From NCBI GenBank assembly GCA_030550205.1, contig JAUQPS010000005.1:1-43821 (forward strand): a DNA stretch of 43,821 nucleotides, in the 5' to 3' direction. Of the stretch, positions 34,041-41,765 are shown piece by piece (the first letter of the stretch is position 1; each line of letters starts with the position of its first letter). Position numbers and translations under genes: made by a program. Origin of the DNA: a bacterium (lineage in GTDB: Bacteria; Hydrothermota; Hydrothermia; LBFQ01; DSFT01). The notes under the pieces were generated by a model. The model was not told where the DNA came from. It did not search any database and was given only the letters and a program-made list of their open reading frames with translations.

Positions 34041-35027
34041 AAGGTTAATAATATGGGCATTAATTTTAATTGGTCTTATAGAGGTTATTATTACTTGTAA
34101 GTTTAATTTTTCAATTTTATTTAATAAATCAATTAGTTCATTTTCATCTAAAACACTAAATGGGTCATCAAACATTATAATAGGTTCTTCATTTTTAATA
34201 ATTTTACTTAATTTTATCATAGCAAGCGAAAGCTCTAAGAAAATTTTCCTTTTTTCACCCTCTGATGAAAAAAACTTTGAATCATAGTTTTTATAATAAA
34301 ACTTATAATCATCTCTGTGAGGTCCTATTATACTAAATCCTCTTTTTATCTCAAATTCTAAAACACTTTCAAATGTTTTATCTTTTAAAGAATTTACATA
34401 TTCAATTTTTATATTTTGGTCTTGTTCTTTTATAATAGAATTTAATTTTTCAATGTATTCTTCCCTTTTTTTGATTATGTAATTTGAAACTTCTTTTAAT
34501 TGTCTATTCCATATTAAAACATCACTTTTTAGTTTTAAGGCTTTATTTTTTTGTTCTAAAATTTTCTTATATTTATAAAGACTTACAAAATATTCATAAT
34601 CCAATATAGAAAAGAACCAATCAAAAAATTTTCTTCTTATTTCTGGGGATTGTTCTATTATATTGTAATTATTTGAATGGAATGTTAAAACTGGAAATTT
34701 TTCAAAAAGCTTTAAAAATGTCTTAACTCTTTTATTGTCAAGTGTTATTATCTTAAATCCATTTTTCTTATAAGTTATTAAAACATAATGTTCTGTTAAG
34801 TTAGAAAATATTGCTTTTACTGAAAATCCATTCTCATTAAACTTAATTAAGTATTCATCCTTTACATTTCTAAAAGAGCGAGGAATAGAAATATAACTAA
34901 TTGCTTCAATAATAGTAGTTTTTCCAGCTCTATTTTTACCTATAATTAAATTGATATTTTCAGAGAATTGAATTTTTAAGTGGGAGAATTTTTTAAAATT
35001 GATAAGTTCAAGTTCTCTTATTTTCAT
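34038..35027 (-). CDS. RecF-like ATPase, upstream copy of a tandem pair
   Basis: The 329-residue protein from ATG 35027 parallels its downstream neighbour: RELELINFKKF, Walker A GKNRAGKTTIIEAISYI, RRKFFDWFFSILDYEYF, IGPHRDDYKFYY, signature SEGEKRKIFLEL and Walker B IIMFDDPFSVLD. Both copies have SEGE and FDDP where typical RecF has SQGQ and LDDV, so the divergence preceded duplication. The start is fixed by a TAAACT box 7 bases upstream. The longest frame adds two codons (TTG GCT), which would place the start inside that spacer. Its TAA at 34038 is part of the -10 box of the second copy. It diverges from a barrel-protein gene. Confidence 0.82.
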   Translation of the reverse strand: MKIRELELINFKKFSHLKIQFSENINLIIGKNRAGKTTIIEAISYISIPRSFRNVKDEYLIKFNENGFSVKAIFSNLTEHYVLITYKKNGFKIITLDNKRVKTFLKLFEKFPVLTFHSNNYNIIEQSPEIRRKFFDWFFSILDYEYFVSLYKYKKILEQKNKALKLKSDVLIWNRQLKEVSNYIIKKREEYIEKLNSIIKEQDQNIKIEYVNSLKDKTFESVLEFEIKRGFSIIGPHRDDYKFYYKNYDSKFFSSEGEKRKIFLELSLAMIKLSKIIKNEEPIIMFDDPFSVLDENELIDLLNKIEKLNLQVIITSIRPIKINAHIINL

Positions 35028-35034
35028 AGCCAAA

Positions 35035-35040
35035 AGTTTA
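35035..35040 (-). promoter_or_regulatory. -10 box of the upstream recF-like gene
   Basis: The minus strand reads TTAAACTTTTGGCT then ATG 35027: TAAACT, a one-base variant, with a 7-base spacer. Confidence 0.58.
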
Positions 35041-35061
35041 ATGGTTAAATTGTTATTCCTT

Positions 35062-35067
35062 TAAACT
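35062..35067 (+). promoter_or_regulatory. -10 box of the barrel-protein/dxr unit
   Basis: CCTTTAAACTTTCAACT then ATG 35075: TAAACT with a 7-base spacer. It shares the TAAACT variant with the divergent recF-like promoter 22 bases away. Confidence 0.58.
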
Positions 35068-35074
35068 TTCAACT

Positions 35075-35797
35075 ATGCTACACTTTTTAATATCAACTCT
35101 TATAAGACAAGAAGGCTTAGGATTTTTTAATAAAATTATATCTGATGAAAGTGAAAGGTTCTATTTCCCAGCATCTCAAATATTATTTTATAATGCTTTG
35201 CAATTTGATATAACTTATAAAAAAGCCTATTTTACATTCCCCATTTTAGAAAACTTTGTTTATAGTTTTTATTTTGATACAATATATGGATTGGGTTTGG
35301 GTTATAAATTTAATAAAATTGATGTTGGTTTTAATGGATTTTATATTGGAGATAAAATTAATTTTAATGTTGGCTCTAATTTTAGTATTTTCGATAAACA
35401 TCAAATAAAGCTTTCAGTTGGATATATTAAAGATAGTTTTGAAATAAGGGGATTTTTTAAAATTGCTTCATTTGAGCAAGCAAGTTTTAGATTTTATGGA
35501 GAGTATAGAAATACATTTAATGGAATTTTAGCTATTTCATATGAACCAACAATTTATAGATTTTTAACATTTGGAATTTCAAATATAGATACTACATTTT
35601 ATGCATTTAGTAATGTTGAATTTTTTATATATAGGGAATATTTGATGTTAAGGGGTGGAGTATGGCAAAACTTAAAAACAAAGGATTATAATATGATTTA
35701 TGGATTTTCAGTATCTTATAATAATATCAGAGGGGATTTTATAATAAATGAAAAGGAATTTAAAATTGGTATTTATTATGCTTTTAAAATTTTTTAA
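35075..35797 (+). CDS. Predicted small outer-membrane beta-barrel protein
   Basis: A 240-residue protein almost entirely made of alternating hydrophobic strands rich in Tyr, Phe and Gly (IYGLGLGYKFNKIDVGFNGF, then GFSVSYNNIRGDF), ending in the aromatic terminus YYAFKIF that suits recognition by the BAM machinery. The N-terminus is a short hydrophobic segment (MLHFLISTLI), again a minimal export signal. I recognise no named family; strand counting suggests 10-12 strands. A TAAACT box 7 bases before the ATG makes it a leaderless head gene, divergent from the recF-like pair. It is followed by dxr after 3 bases. Confidence 0.65.
   Translation: MLHFLISTLIRQEGLGFFNKIISDESERFYFPASQILFYNALQFDITYKKAYFTFPILENFVYSFYFDTIYGLGLGYKFNKIDVGFNGFYIGDKINFNVGSNFSIFDKHQIKLSVGYIKDSFEIRGFFKIASFEQASFRFYGEYRNTFNGILAISYEPTIYRFLTFGISNIDTTFYAFSNVEFFIYREYLMLRGGVWQNLKTKDYNMIYGFSVSYNNIRGDFIINEKEFKIGIYYAFKIF
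35785..35790 (+). promoter_or_regulatory. Possible -10 box before dxr
   Basis: TTTTAAAATTTTTTAAAAT then ATG 35801: one TAAAAT with a 10-base spacer and a second (35795-35800) touching the ATG. The first lies inside the end of the preceding gene, so it may be chance in AT-rich coding DNA. Confidence 0.4.
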
Positions 35798-35800
35798 AAT

Positions 35801-36943
35801 ATGAAAAGAATAGGTATAATTGGAGCTACTGGTTCAATAGGCATTCAAACAATTGAAGTAATTAGAAAGTTTAAAAATTTATATAAAATTGAATTTTTGG
35901 TTTCTTATTCAAATTATGAGAAATTATTTGAAATTGCAAAGGAATTTAATGTTAAAAAAGTTGGATTTATAAATGAGAATTTAGATATTAAGAGTGAGGA
36001 ATTTAAAATTTATAAAGGAAAGGATGAAATTTTAGAGCTTATAGAGAATATAGATTTATTATTTGTTTCTACGACTGGAACATTTTCTATATTTCCTGTT
36101 TTAAAGGCAATAAAAAATAATATAAATATAGCTCTTGCTAATAAGGAAGTTCTTGTTTCATTTGGAAAAATAGTAAAAAATCATTTAAAAAATTCAAATT
36201 CTATTATAATACCTGTTGATTCTGAACATTCTGCTATTTTTCAACTTATAAATCCATATAAAGAAGAATTTGAAAGAATTATTTTAACTGCATCAGGAGG
36301 TCCATTTTTGAACTTAACAATTGAAGAGATGGAAAATGTTAGTGTTGAAGATGCTTTAAAGCATCCTACATGGAAAATGGGTAAGAAAATTACTATTGAT
36401 TCTGCAACTTTATTTAATAAAGCTCTTGAAATTATTGAAGCCTATTATTTATTTGATACTAAAAACATAGATGTTGTAATTCATCCCCAAAGTATAATTC
36501 ATTCATTTGTTCAATTAAAAGATGGTTCATTATTGGCACATTTAGGATTTCCAGATATGAGAATACCTATTGCTTATGCTTTAAGTTATCCTCAAAGACT
36601 TGAAAAACCATCAACTATTACACATCCCTATGATTTTGAAAAATTAACATTTTTAAAACCAGATTTTGAAAAATTCCCATCTTTAAAAATTGCTTATTTT
36701 TGTTTAGAAAAATTATCATATTATCCTACAATTATGAATGCTTCAAATGAAATTGCAGTTTATAGTTTTTTAGAAGGGAAAATTAAGTTTAGAGATATTT
36801 TTAAAGTTGTTGAAGAAACTTTAAATAGAATTCAAAAGGAGGATATAAAAGATGAAACACTTGAAGACTTACTTTATGTTGATAATTTATCTCGGACTAT
36901 TGCAAATTCTATCGTGTCAGAAATCCAAAGAAATTGCAAATAA
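35801..36943 (+). CDS. dxr: 1-deoxy-D-xylulose 5-phosphate reductoisomerase
   Basis: The 380-residue protein is DXR (IspC), which makes MEP with NADPH in isoprenoid synthesis. Motifs: GATGSIGIQTIEVI at residues 7-20 (NADPH), LANKEVLVSFG near residue 112, PVDSEHSAIFQ near residue 142 (metal and substrate), TASGGPFL near residue 165 and PTWKMGKKITIDSATLFNKA near residue 190. The length is normal, and a C-terminal helical domain follows. Two TAAAAT boxes lie upstream, 10 bases and 0 bases before the ATG, inside the end of the preceding gene. The last 92 bases also encode the signal peptide of the next gene in another frame. Confidence 0.96.
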   Translation: MKRIGIIGATGSIGIQTIEVIRKFKNLYKIEFLVSYSNYEKLFEIAKEFNVKKVGFINENLDIKSEEFKIYKGKDEILELIENIDLLFVSTTGTFSIFPVLKAIKNNINIALANKEVLVSFGKIVKNHLKNSNSIIIPVDSEHSAIFQLINPYKEEFERIILTASGGPFLNLTIEEMENVSVEDALKHPTWKMGKKITIDSATLFNKALEIIEAYYLFDTKNIDVVIHPQSIIHSFVQLKDGSLLAHLGFPDMRIPIAYALSYPQRLEKPSTITHPYDFEKLTFLKPDFEKFPSLKIAYFCLEKLSYYPTIMNASNEIAVYSFLEGKIKFRDIFKVVEETLNRIQKEDIKDETLEDLLYVDNLSRTIANSIVSEIQRNCK

Positions 36944-37691
36944 AAAATTAACATCATTTTCATCTTGTGATAGCTCTTTTGTAGATGGGATTTATTATAA
37001 AGAAAAATTCATTATTTTAACATTAAGTTGTGGGATATTTGAATATGATAAAAATTTAAGAAAGATAAATAGTTATAATTTTTATGGAAAATTTTCAATA
37101 AGCAATGATAGTTTATTTTTAATTTCAAAAAGCAAAATTTATTTTTATGATGGAAAAAGTTTTATTCAATTTAAAGAAAAGGATGGAATAATAGGTTATG
37201 TAAATGGTTTTTATTTGTTTAAAAATGGAATTTTTAGAAATAATGATACTATTAAAATTTCAGAAATAGAAACTTATAAATTTTATAAAAACAAGCTTAT
37301 TATTGGGACAAATGGCTATGGATTGTATATTATTGAAAATTCAAAAGTTAAACACTTTATACTTGGAAAATTACCTTCTAATTTTATAAAATCCATTTCA
37401 ATTTATAAGGATACAATAATCATTGGCTTTTCAGAGCCATTTTCAAAAAGTAAAGTTGGATTTTTTTATCAAGATAGAATAATAAAAGTATTTGAATTTT
37501 CAGAAGATTATATAACTGATATTTATTCAAGTGATAAGCTATTTATAGGAACTTCAAATGGATTATTTGAATATAAAGATGGTGAATTTCATAAAATTTT
37601 AGATGGTTATATTTCAAGAATTTTACATTTTGAAAGTGAAAATTTATTTTTGATATTAAATAGTAAAATTAAAAAGTTGAAACTTTCTTAA
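36852..37691 (+). CDS. Lipoprotein with beta-propeller-like repeats, starting inside dxr
   Basis: The 279-residue protein begins 92 bases before the dxr stop, in a different frame. The start is well supported: a strong Shine-Dalgarno AAAGGAGG lies 9 bases upstream of ATG 36852, and the overlapped part encodes a complete lipoprotein signal (MKHLKTYFMLIIYLG... ending LQILSC, Cys at 22). The mature part has blade-like repeats, for instance LIIGTNGYGLYIIENSKV and LFIGTSNGLFEYKDGEF, as in beta-propellers of the two-component-regulator type. Function is unknown. The end overlaps the convergent rodA gene by 23 bases. Confidence 0.75.
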   Translation: MKHLKTYFMLIIYLGLLQILSCQKSKEIANKKLTSFSSCDSSFVDGIYYKEKFIILTLSCGIFEYDKNLRKINSYNFYGKFSISNDSLFLISKSKIYFYDGKSFIQFKEKDGIIGYVNGFYLFKNGIFRNNDTIKISEIETYKFYKNKLIIGTNGYGLYIIENSKVKHFILGKLPSNFIKSISIYKDTIIIGFSEPFSKSKVGFFYQDRIIKVFEFSEDYITDIYSSDKLFIGTSNGLFEYKDGEFHKILDGYISRILHFESENLFLILNSKIKKLKLS

Positions 37692-38802
37692 CCCACATTA
37701 TTAAAAATAAGCAAATATAATCTATAAGCATATGACTTCCTCCATAACTCATAAAAAGTAATGGATAGCCCTTTGCAGGTAATATCGCTAAATTTACCGA
37801 GATATTTATAATAAATGAATATATAAAAAACAAAATTAAGGTTAATGTAAATCTTTTCAATTGCTCATCTTCAACTTTTAAAAATACAAAAAGCATTCTT
37901 AAAATTAAAATAAAAATTAAAGTGATTATAGAAAATCCTCCAATAAAACCAAAATCTTCACATATTGAAGAGAATATAAAATCTGTATGAGAAGCGGGCA
38001 AGAAATCATATTTTTTTTGAGTTCCTTTATCATAACCCTTTCCAAAAATTTTTCCACTTCCTATTGCTATTTGAGCTTGATAAATTTGATATGCTTCACT
38101 TTGCTTATAAGCTTCTGGATTTAAAAAAGCTATAATCCTTGCTCTTTGATATGGTTTTAAAACATTATACCAAATAATAGGTGTTATTACCCCGATAAAT
38201 ATAAATGTTAAAATTGAAGTTATTGACCAATACCACTTTGATTTCAATAAATAATTTATTAAAATTAAGACTAAAAAGCTAAAAAAGAACATAATGATAT
38301 TAAACGAGCTAAATATCGCAATAATTGAGAATAATAAAAATAAAAGTAAATTTCTATTAACATTAGCATAATAAAATATCATAAATGAAACAAAGACAAT
38401 TGAAAATGCAAACCCTAAATCTGGTTGAGTTAAAATGAGTATAAACAAAATCAATATTATGAAAGATACCTTAAAAAATTTTTCAGAAGGATTATATAAA
38501 TAAAACATAAATGCCAATAAAATTTTTGATAATTCAGAAGGTTGAAAATAAAAAAACTTTAAATCAATCCATCTATTTACATCTGAAGGTGAGAAATGCA
38601 CTAAAATAAGTAAAATAATTGTAAGAAATAAAATTGGATAAAATAGCATTCTTATATAAGCAACTTTAAAATATCTATATATTAAATAGCCAAATAAAAC
38701 CGAAAAAATCAAATATGATATTTGTTTATATGCTAAATTTTTATCTATGGTAAAAATTTCAAGAATGCCAATTATTGATAATAATAATGCAATAAACACC
38801 AT
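37669..38802 (-). CDS. rodA: Rod-shape determining SEDS glycosyltransferase RodA
   Basis: The 377-residue multi-span protein belongs to the SEDS family that polymerises peptidoglycan glycan strands from lipid II. Family blocks: DVNRWIDLKFFYFQPSELSK near residue 73, LLTQPDLGFAFSIVF near residue 125, IGSGKIFGKGYDKGTQKKYD near residue 245 and PASHTDFIFSSICEDFGFIG following it. It partners with PBP2, encoded directly upstream with a 31-base overlap. RodA rather than FtsW is chosen from that partner. The last residues overlap the convergent lipoprotein gene by 23 bases. No mreBCD genes are in the window. Confidence 0.93.
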   Translation of the reverse strand: MVFIALLLSIIGILEIFTIDKNLAYKQISYLIFSVLFGYLIYRYFKVAYIRMLFYPILFLTIILLILVHFSPSDVNRWIDLKFFYFQPSELSKILLAFMFYLYNPSEKFFKVSFIILILFILILTQPDLGFAFSIVFVSFMIFYYANVNRNLLLFLLFSIIAIFSSFNIIMFFFSFLVLILINYLLKSKWYWSITSILTFIFIGVITPIIWYNVLKPYQRARIIAFLNPEAYKQSEAYQIYQAQIAIGSGKIFGKGYDKGTQKKYDFLPASHTDFIFSSICEDFGFIGGFSIITLIFILILRMLFVFLKVEDEQLKRFTLTLILFFIYSFIINISVNLAILPAKGYPLLFMSYGGSHMLIDYICLFLIMWVKKVSTF

Positions 38803-40382
38803 CTTAAAATTTCAAGAGCTATTGGAACTGCAACATCACTTCCATGTCCCGCTGTTTCTACTACAACAGTTATTATAAATTCAGGGTTTTCATATGGAGC
38901 AAATAATGTAAAAAGTGAATGGGTTTTTTTACTATGTGGATTTTCAGAAGAGCCAGTTTTTCCGGCAACATTTATATTAAATCCATATTCATAAAGCTTC
39001 CAATTAATATAACCTGCTGTTGCTCTCGGACCTTTCACAACTTGTAGCATTGCTTCTCTTGTAGTTTTAATAACAGAATCAGAAAATTGCAACTTAAAAG
39101 TATCTTTAATAATTTGACCAAAATAAAATTTTGGATATGGCATTTTCCCATTATTAGCTATTGCACCAGTTAGCATTGATATTGCAATTGGTGTAAGTAA
39201 TAATTCACCTTGACCAATGGCAAGATTAAGAGCAGCTCCACCAGGTATAAATTTATAATTTTTCATATACCAACTACTATCTGGAACAAATGAAATTTTC
39301 TCTTGGGGTAAAAATGTAAATTTTTTATTAAATATATCGAGCTTTTTTAAATAATTTGTTAATTTTACAAGTCCAACAAATCTCCCAAGTGTATAATAAT
39401 AAACATTACAAGATACTTCAAGTGCTTCCTTAATATCTGAAATATGATAATGAACAGTCCAATCTTTAAAGACATTACCTCCATAAATTGTATATCCATA
39501 ACAAGGCATTGAATTTTTCCAATTCCAACCATTTTCGAGCGCTATTAAGGTTGTTAAAACTTTTCCAATAGAACCTGGTGGATATAAACCTGAGATTGCT
39601 CTATTTAATAGTGGTGCTAAATCTGGATTATTAATATATTCCCATTCTGCCCTTGTTAAACCTCTTGAAAATATCTGAGGATTATACGTTGGCTTTGAAT
39701 ACATTGCCAAAACTTCTCCATTTGTTTTCATTACAATAACAGCGGATTTTTCATAATTTTTTACCAAACTATCTATAAACATTTGAAGTTCAATATCTAA
39801 GGTTAATTTATAGTCTTTACCTTTTTCTGGAAAATTATAAATAATTTTATTTTTATCTACAATATTCATTCTTACATCAACAGGTATAATTATTTTTCCT
39901 TCCTTCCCCCTTAAACTATCTTCAAATACCTTCTCAAATCCTTCAACTCCAATTCCATCCTTATTTACATAACCAATTAAATGGGGTGTTAATTCTTTAT
40001 AGGGATAAATTCTACTTGTAATTGGAACAAAGATAATGTTTTTTAGTAGTTCTCTTCTTGAACTAATACTTGAAAAATCAATATAATCCATTATATCAGA
40101 ATAATAACCATTTAAAGAGGCAATATAATTTTCATATTCTTTAATTAGCTCTTTTTCCTTTGAAACAATAAATATCTTTGTATTTACTATATTTCCTGCT
40201 AAAATTTTACCATTTCTATCGTATATATTACCTCTTGCTGGTTTTAAATTTATTGTATAAAAATGATTTTCAATTGCTTTTTTAGAAAATTCTTCACCTT
40301 TTAAAATTTGAAGTTCAAATAATTTTATTATGAATATAACATAAAAAATACTTGGAATTAAGAAGAATAAAACATTTTTCAC
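38772..40382 (-). CDS. mrdA: Penicillin-binding protein 2 (elongasome transpeptidase)
   Basis: The 536-residue class B PBP has an N-terminal membrane anchor (VLFFLIPSIFYVIFIIKL), a pedestal with ARGNIYDRNGKILAGN near residue 53 and a transpeptidase domain. The active-site motifs are intact: Ser271-x-x-Lys274 in PPGSIGKVL, Ser324-Cys-Asn326 and Lys475-Thr-Gly in AGKTGSS. It crosslinks side-wall peptidoglycan with RodA. It is somewhat shorter than the E. coli protein (633). The start is GTG 40382, immediately after the hpf stop (TAA-GTG), so it is cotranscribed with hpf. The end overlaps rodA by 31 bases. Confidence 0.94.
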   Translation of the reverse strand: MKNVLFFLIPSIFYVIFIIKLFELQILKGEEFSKKAIENHFYTINLKPARGNIYDRNGKILAGNIVNTKIFIVSKEKELIKEYENYIASLNGYYSDIMDYIDFSSISSRRELLKNIIFVPITSRIYPYKELTPHLIGYVNKDGIGVEGFEKVFEDSLRGKEGKIIIPVDVRMNIVDKNKIIYNFPEKGKDYKLTLDIELQMFIDSLVKNYEKSAVIVMKTNGEVLAMYSKPTYNPQIFSRGLTRAEWEYINNPDLAPLLNRAISGLYPPGSIGKVLTTLIALENGWNWKNSMPCYGYTIYGGNVFKDWTVHYHISDIKEALEVSCNVYYYTLGRFVGLVKLTNYLKKLDIFNKKFTFLPQEKISFVPDSSWYMKNYKFIPGGAALNLAIGQGELLLTPIAISMLTGAIANNGKMPYPKFYFGQIIKDTFKLQFSDSVIKTTREAMLQVVKGPRATAGYINWKLYEYGFNINVAGKTGSSENPHSKKTHSLFTLFAPYENPEFIITVVVETAGHGSDVAVPIALEILRWCLLHYYYQ

Positions 40383-40670
40383 TTATTTTCTATGGTCTTT
40401 TAGTTTTTCTTCATATTTTTTAAGCTCCCTTATTGCTATATCCTTTAATTCATCTACTACTTTTAATATATCATTACTTTTTGTTTCTGCTTTTATTGTT
40501 CTTCCTTTTACTTTTATAATTAACTCCCCTTTATATTGTCCTCTTTCCTCATGGAATATCATTTCACTATCTATAATATGATTAGAATATCTCCCAAGAT
40601 AACCTAAGCGCTTGTTTATATATTCTCTCAGCGTCTCCGTTATCTCAAAGTTCCTGGCAGTTACTCTCAT
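40383..40670 (-). CDS. hpf: Ribosome hibernation-promoting factor, short form
   Basis: The 95-residue protein is a single HPF/YfiA (RaiA) domain: RVTARNFEITETLREYINKR at the N-terminus, GYLGRYSNHIIDSEM and ELIIKVKGRTIKAETKSND, with a basic C-terminal helix (LKKYEEKLKDHRK). It binds the decoding centre and silences or protects ribosomes in poor growth. The extra C-terminal dimerisation domain of long HPF is absent. A TAAAAT box 6 bases before the ATG makes it leaderless; the box contains the stop codon of the upstream glycosyltransferase. It heads a unit with mrdA and rodA. Confidence 0.93.
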   Translation of the reverse strand: MRVTARNFEITETLREYINKRLGYLGRYSNHIIDSEMIFHEERGQYKGELIIKVKGRTIKAETKSNDILKVVDELKDIAIRELKKYEEKLKDHRK

Positions 40671-40676
40671 ATGAAA

Positions 40677-40682
40677 ATTTTA
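40677..40682 (-). promoter_or_regulatory. -10 box of hpf/mrdA/rodA, containing the GT2 stop codon
   Basis: The minus strand reads GCTTTAAAATTTTCAT then ATG 40670, a 6-base spacer. The TAA at 40680-40682 is the stop of the glycosyltransferase. Confidence 0.66.
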
Positions 40683-41705
40683 AAGCTTTAAATTTCTTCC
40701 TTTCCAGTAAAGCTTACCCTTTAAAGAAAAATACCAAGACCTTAACATTATTAATCCAAATATAAAAAAGCTAATTGGTGTTAAAAAAGTATATTTTATT
40801 GAAAAGCCATATTTAATATCGCAAATAAGCTTATCTAATAGAATAATTAAGCAAATTAAGTAAAATGGATAAATTGGAAATAAAATAAATGGAATTAGAA
40901 AAGCAAAGTAAAATAAAATAACCATTATTGGTGTAAATTTCTTACCAAACATACTATATGCATTTTTTGTAAGCCCTTCAATCATTTCATAAAAATTATC
41001 ATACATTTTTACCTTAAATACATCTTTAAGATCAAAAAATTCCACTTTTAACCCTTTAAATAACAAATAAATACCAATTTTTACATCTTCAAGAACTTCA
41101 TTTTTAAATTTAAGGTGTGGCTCATATTTTAAATAGTTTTCTCTTTTAATTGCCCAAAATTGTCCATTCAATCCTAAATTTATAGGAATTTGTGAAAACA
41201 GAAATGTTATTATAGATAATATAGCTTTTCCACCTCCTTCAAATTTCCCAAAACCCGTAATAACATTATTTTCATTTATATTATCTACAACTTTAAGAAT
41301 AAATTCCTCATCAATAATTTCAACATCCGCATCTAAGAATATTAAAATTTCACCCTTTGAAAATTTTACTAAATTATATAAAGCAAAGTTTTTTCCAATC
41401 CAGTGAAAAGGTTTTTCTTTCCCCTTTATTACTTTAATTTTTTCATTTTCAAAGCTTTTAGCAATTTCATAAGTTCTATCTTCCGATAAATCATCATAAA
41501 TTAGAATCTCTACGTTTTCATACTTAACTTTCAATAAGGAATTTAATAAGATAGGCAAATTTTTTTCTTCATTTCTTGCAGGAATTAAAATTGAAACAAA
41601 AGGTTGTTTTTCTTTATAATTTCTTTTGAGTTTTTTTATTGAAGCAAATTTATATAAAGCAATAAGAAAAATTAAAATATGAAATAACAATAGAAGTTTT
41701 AACAA
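40680..41705 (-). CDS. Membrane glycosyltransferase, GT2 family
   Basis: The 341-residue protein has an N-terminal membrane span (residues 2-17), a GT-A catalytic domain and two to three C-terminal spans. The GT2 blocks are SILIPARNEEKNLPILLNSL near residue 40, LIYDDLSEDRT near residue 72 and the donor-site ILIFLDADVEI near residue 116. The topology resembles CrtQ/HpnB-like GT2 enzymes that glycosylate lipids; the acceptor is unknown. I accept TTG 41705 as start. A TATAAAAT box lies 13 bases upstream, wider than at most head genes. It diverges from the secreted-protein gene at 41766. Confidence 0.85.
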   Translation of the reverse strand: MLKLLLLFHILIFLIALYKFASIKKLKRNYKEKQPFVSILIPARNEEKNLPILLNSLLKVKYENVEILIYDDLSEDRTYEIAKSFENEKIKVIKGKEKPFHWIGKNFALYNLVKFSKGEILIFLDADVEIIDEEFILKVVDNINENNVITGFGKFEGGGKAILSIITFLFSQIPINLGLNGQFWAIKRENYLKYEPHLKFKNEVLEDVKIGIYLLFKGLKVEFFDLKDVFKVKMYDNFYEMIEGLTKNAYSMFGKKFTPIMVILFYFAFLIPFILFPIYPFYLICLIILLDKLICDIKYGFSIKYTFLTPISFFIFGLIMLRSWYFSLKGKLYWKGRNLKL

Positions 41706-41718
41706 TGTTGGATTTGAA

Positions 41719-41724
41719 ATTTTA
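41719..41724 (-). promoter_or_regulatory. -10 box of the GT2 glycosyltransferase
   Basis: The minus strand reads CTATAAAATTTCAAATCCAACA then TTG 41705: TAAAAT with a 13-base spacer, so a leader of a few bases is likely. Confidence 0.48.
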
Positions 41725-41736
41725 TAGTGAAGACTT

Positions 41737-41742
41737 TAAAAT
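41737..41742 (+). promoter_or_regulatory. -10 box and Shine-Dalgarno leader of the secreted-protein gene
   Basis: ACTTTAAAATTTTC at 41733-41746 carries TAAAAT. It is followed by a leader with GGAGGGG at 41756-41762, just before ATG 41766. Unlike the other heads this gene has a real leader and ribosome binding site. Confidence 0.62.
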
Positions 41743-41765
41743 TTTCAAAATAAAGGAGGGGAAAT

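Noticed and set aside
38796-38816. CTTGAAATTTTAAG before rodA as a leaderless promoter
   Set aside because: It lacks the TAAAAT core and lies in the mrdA coding end; rodA is more simply cotranscribed with mrdA.
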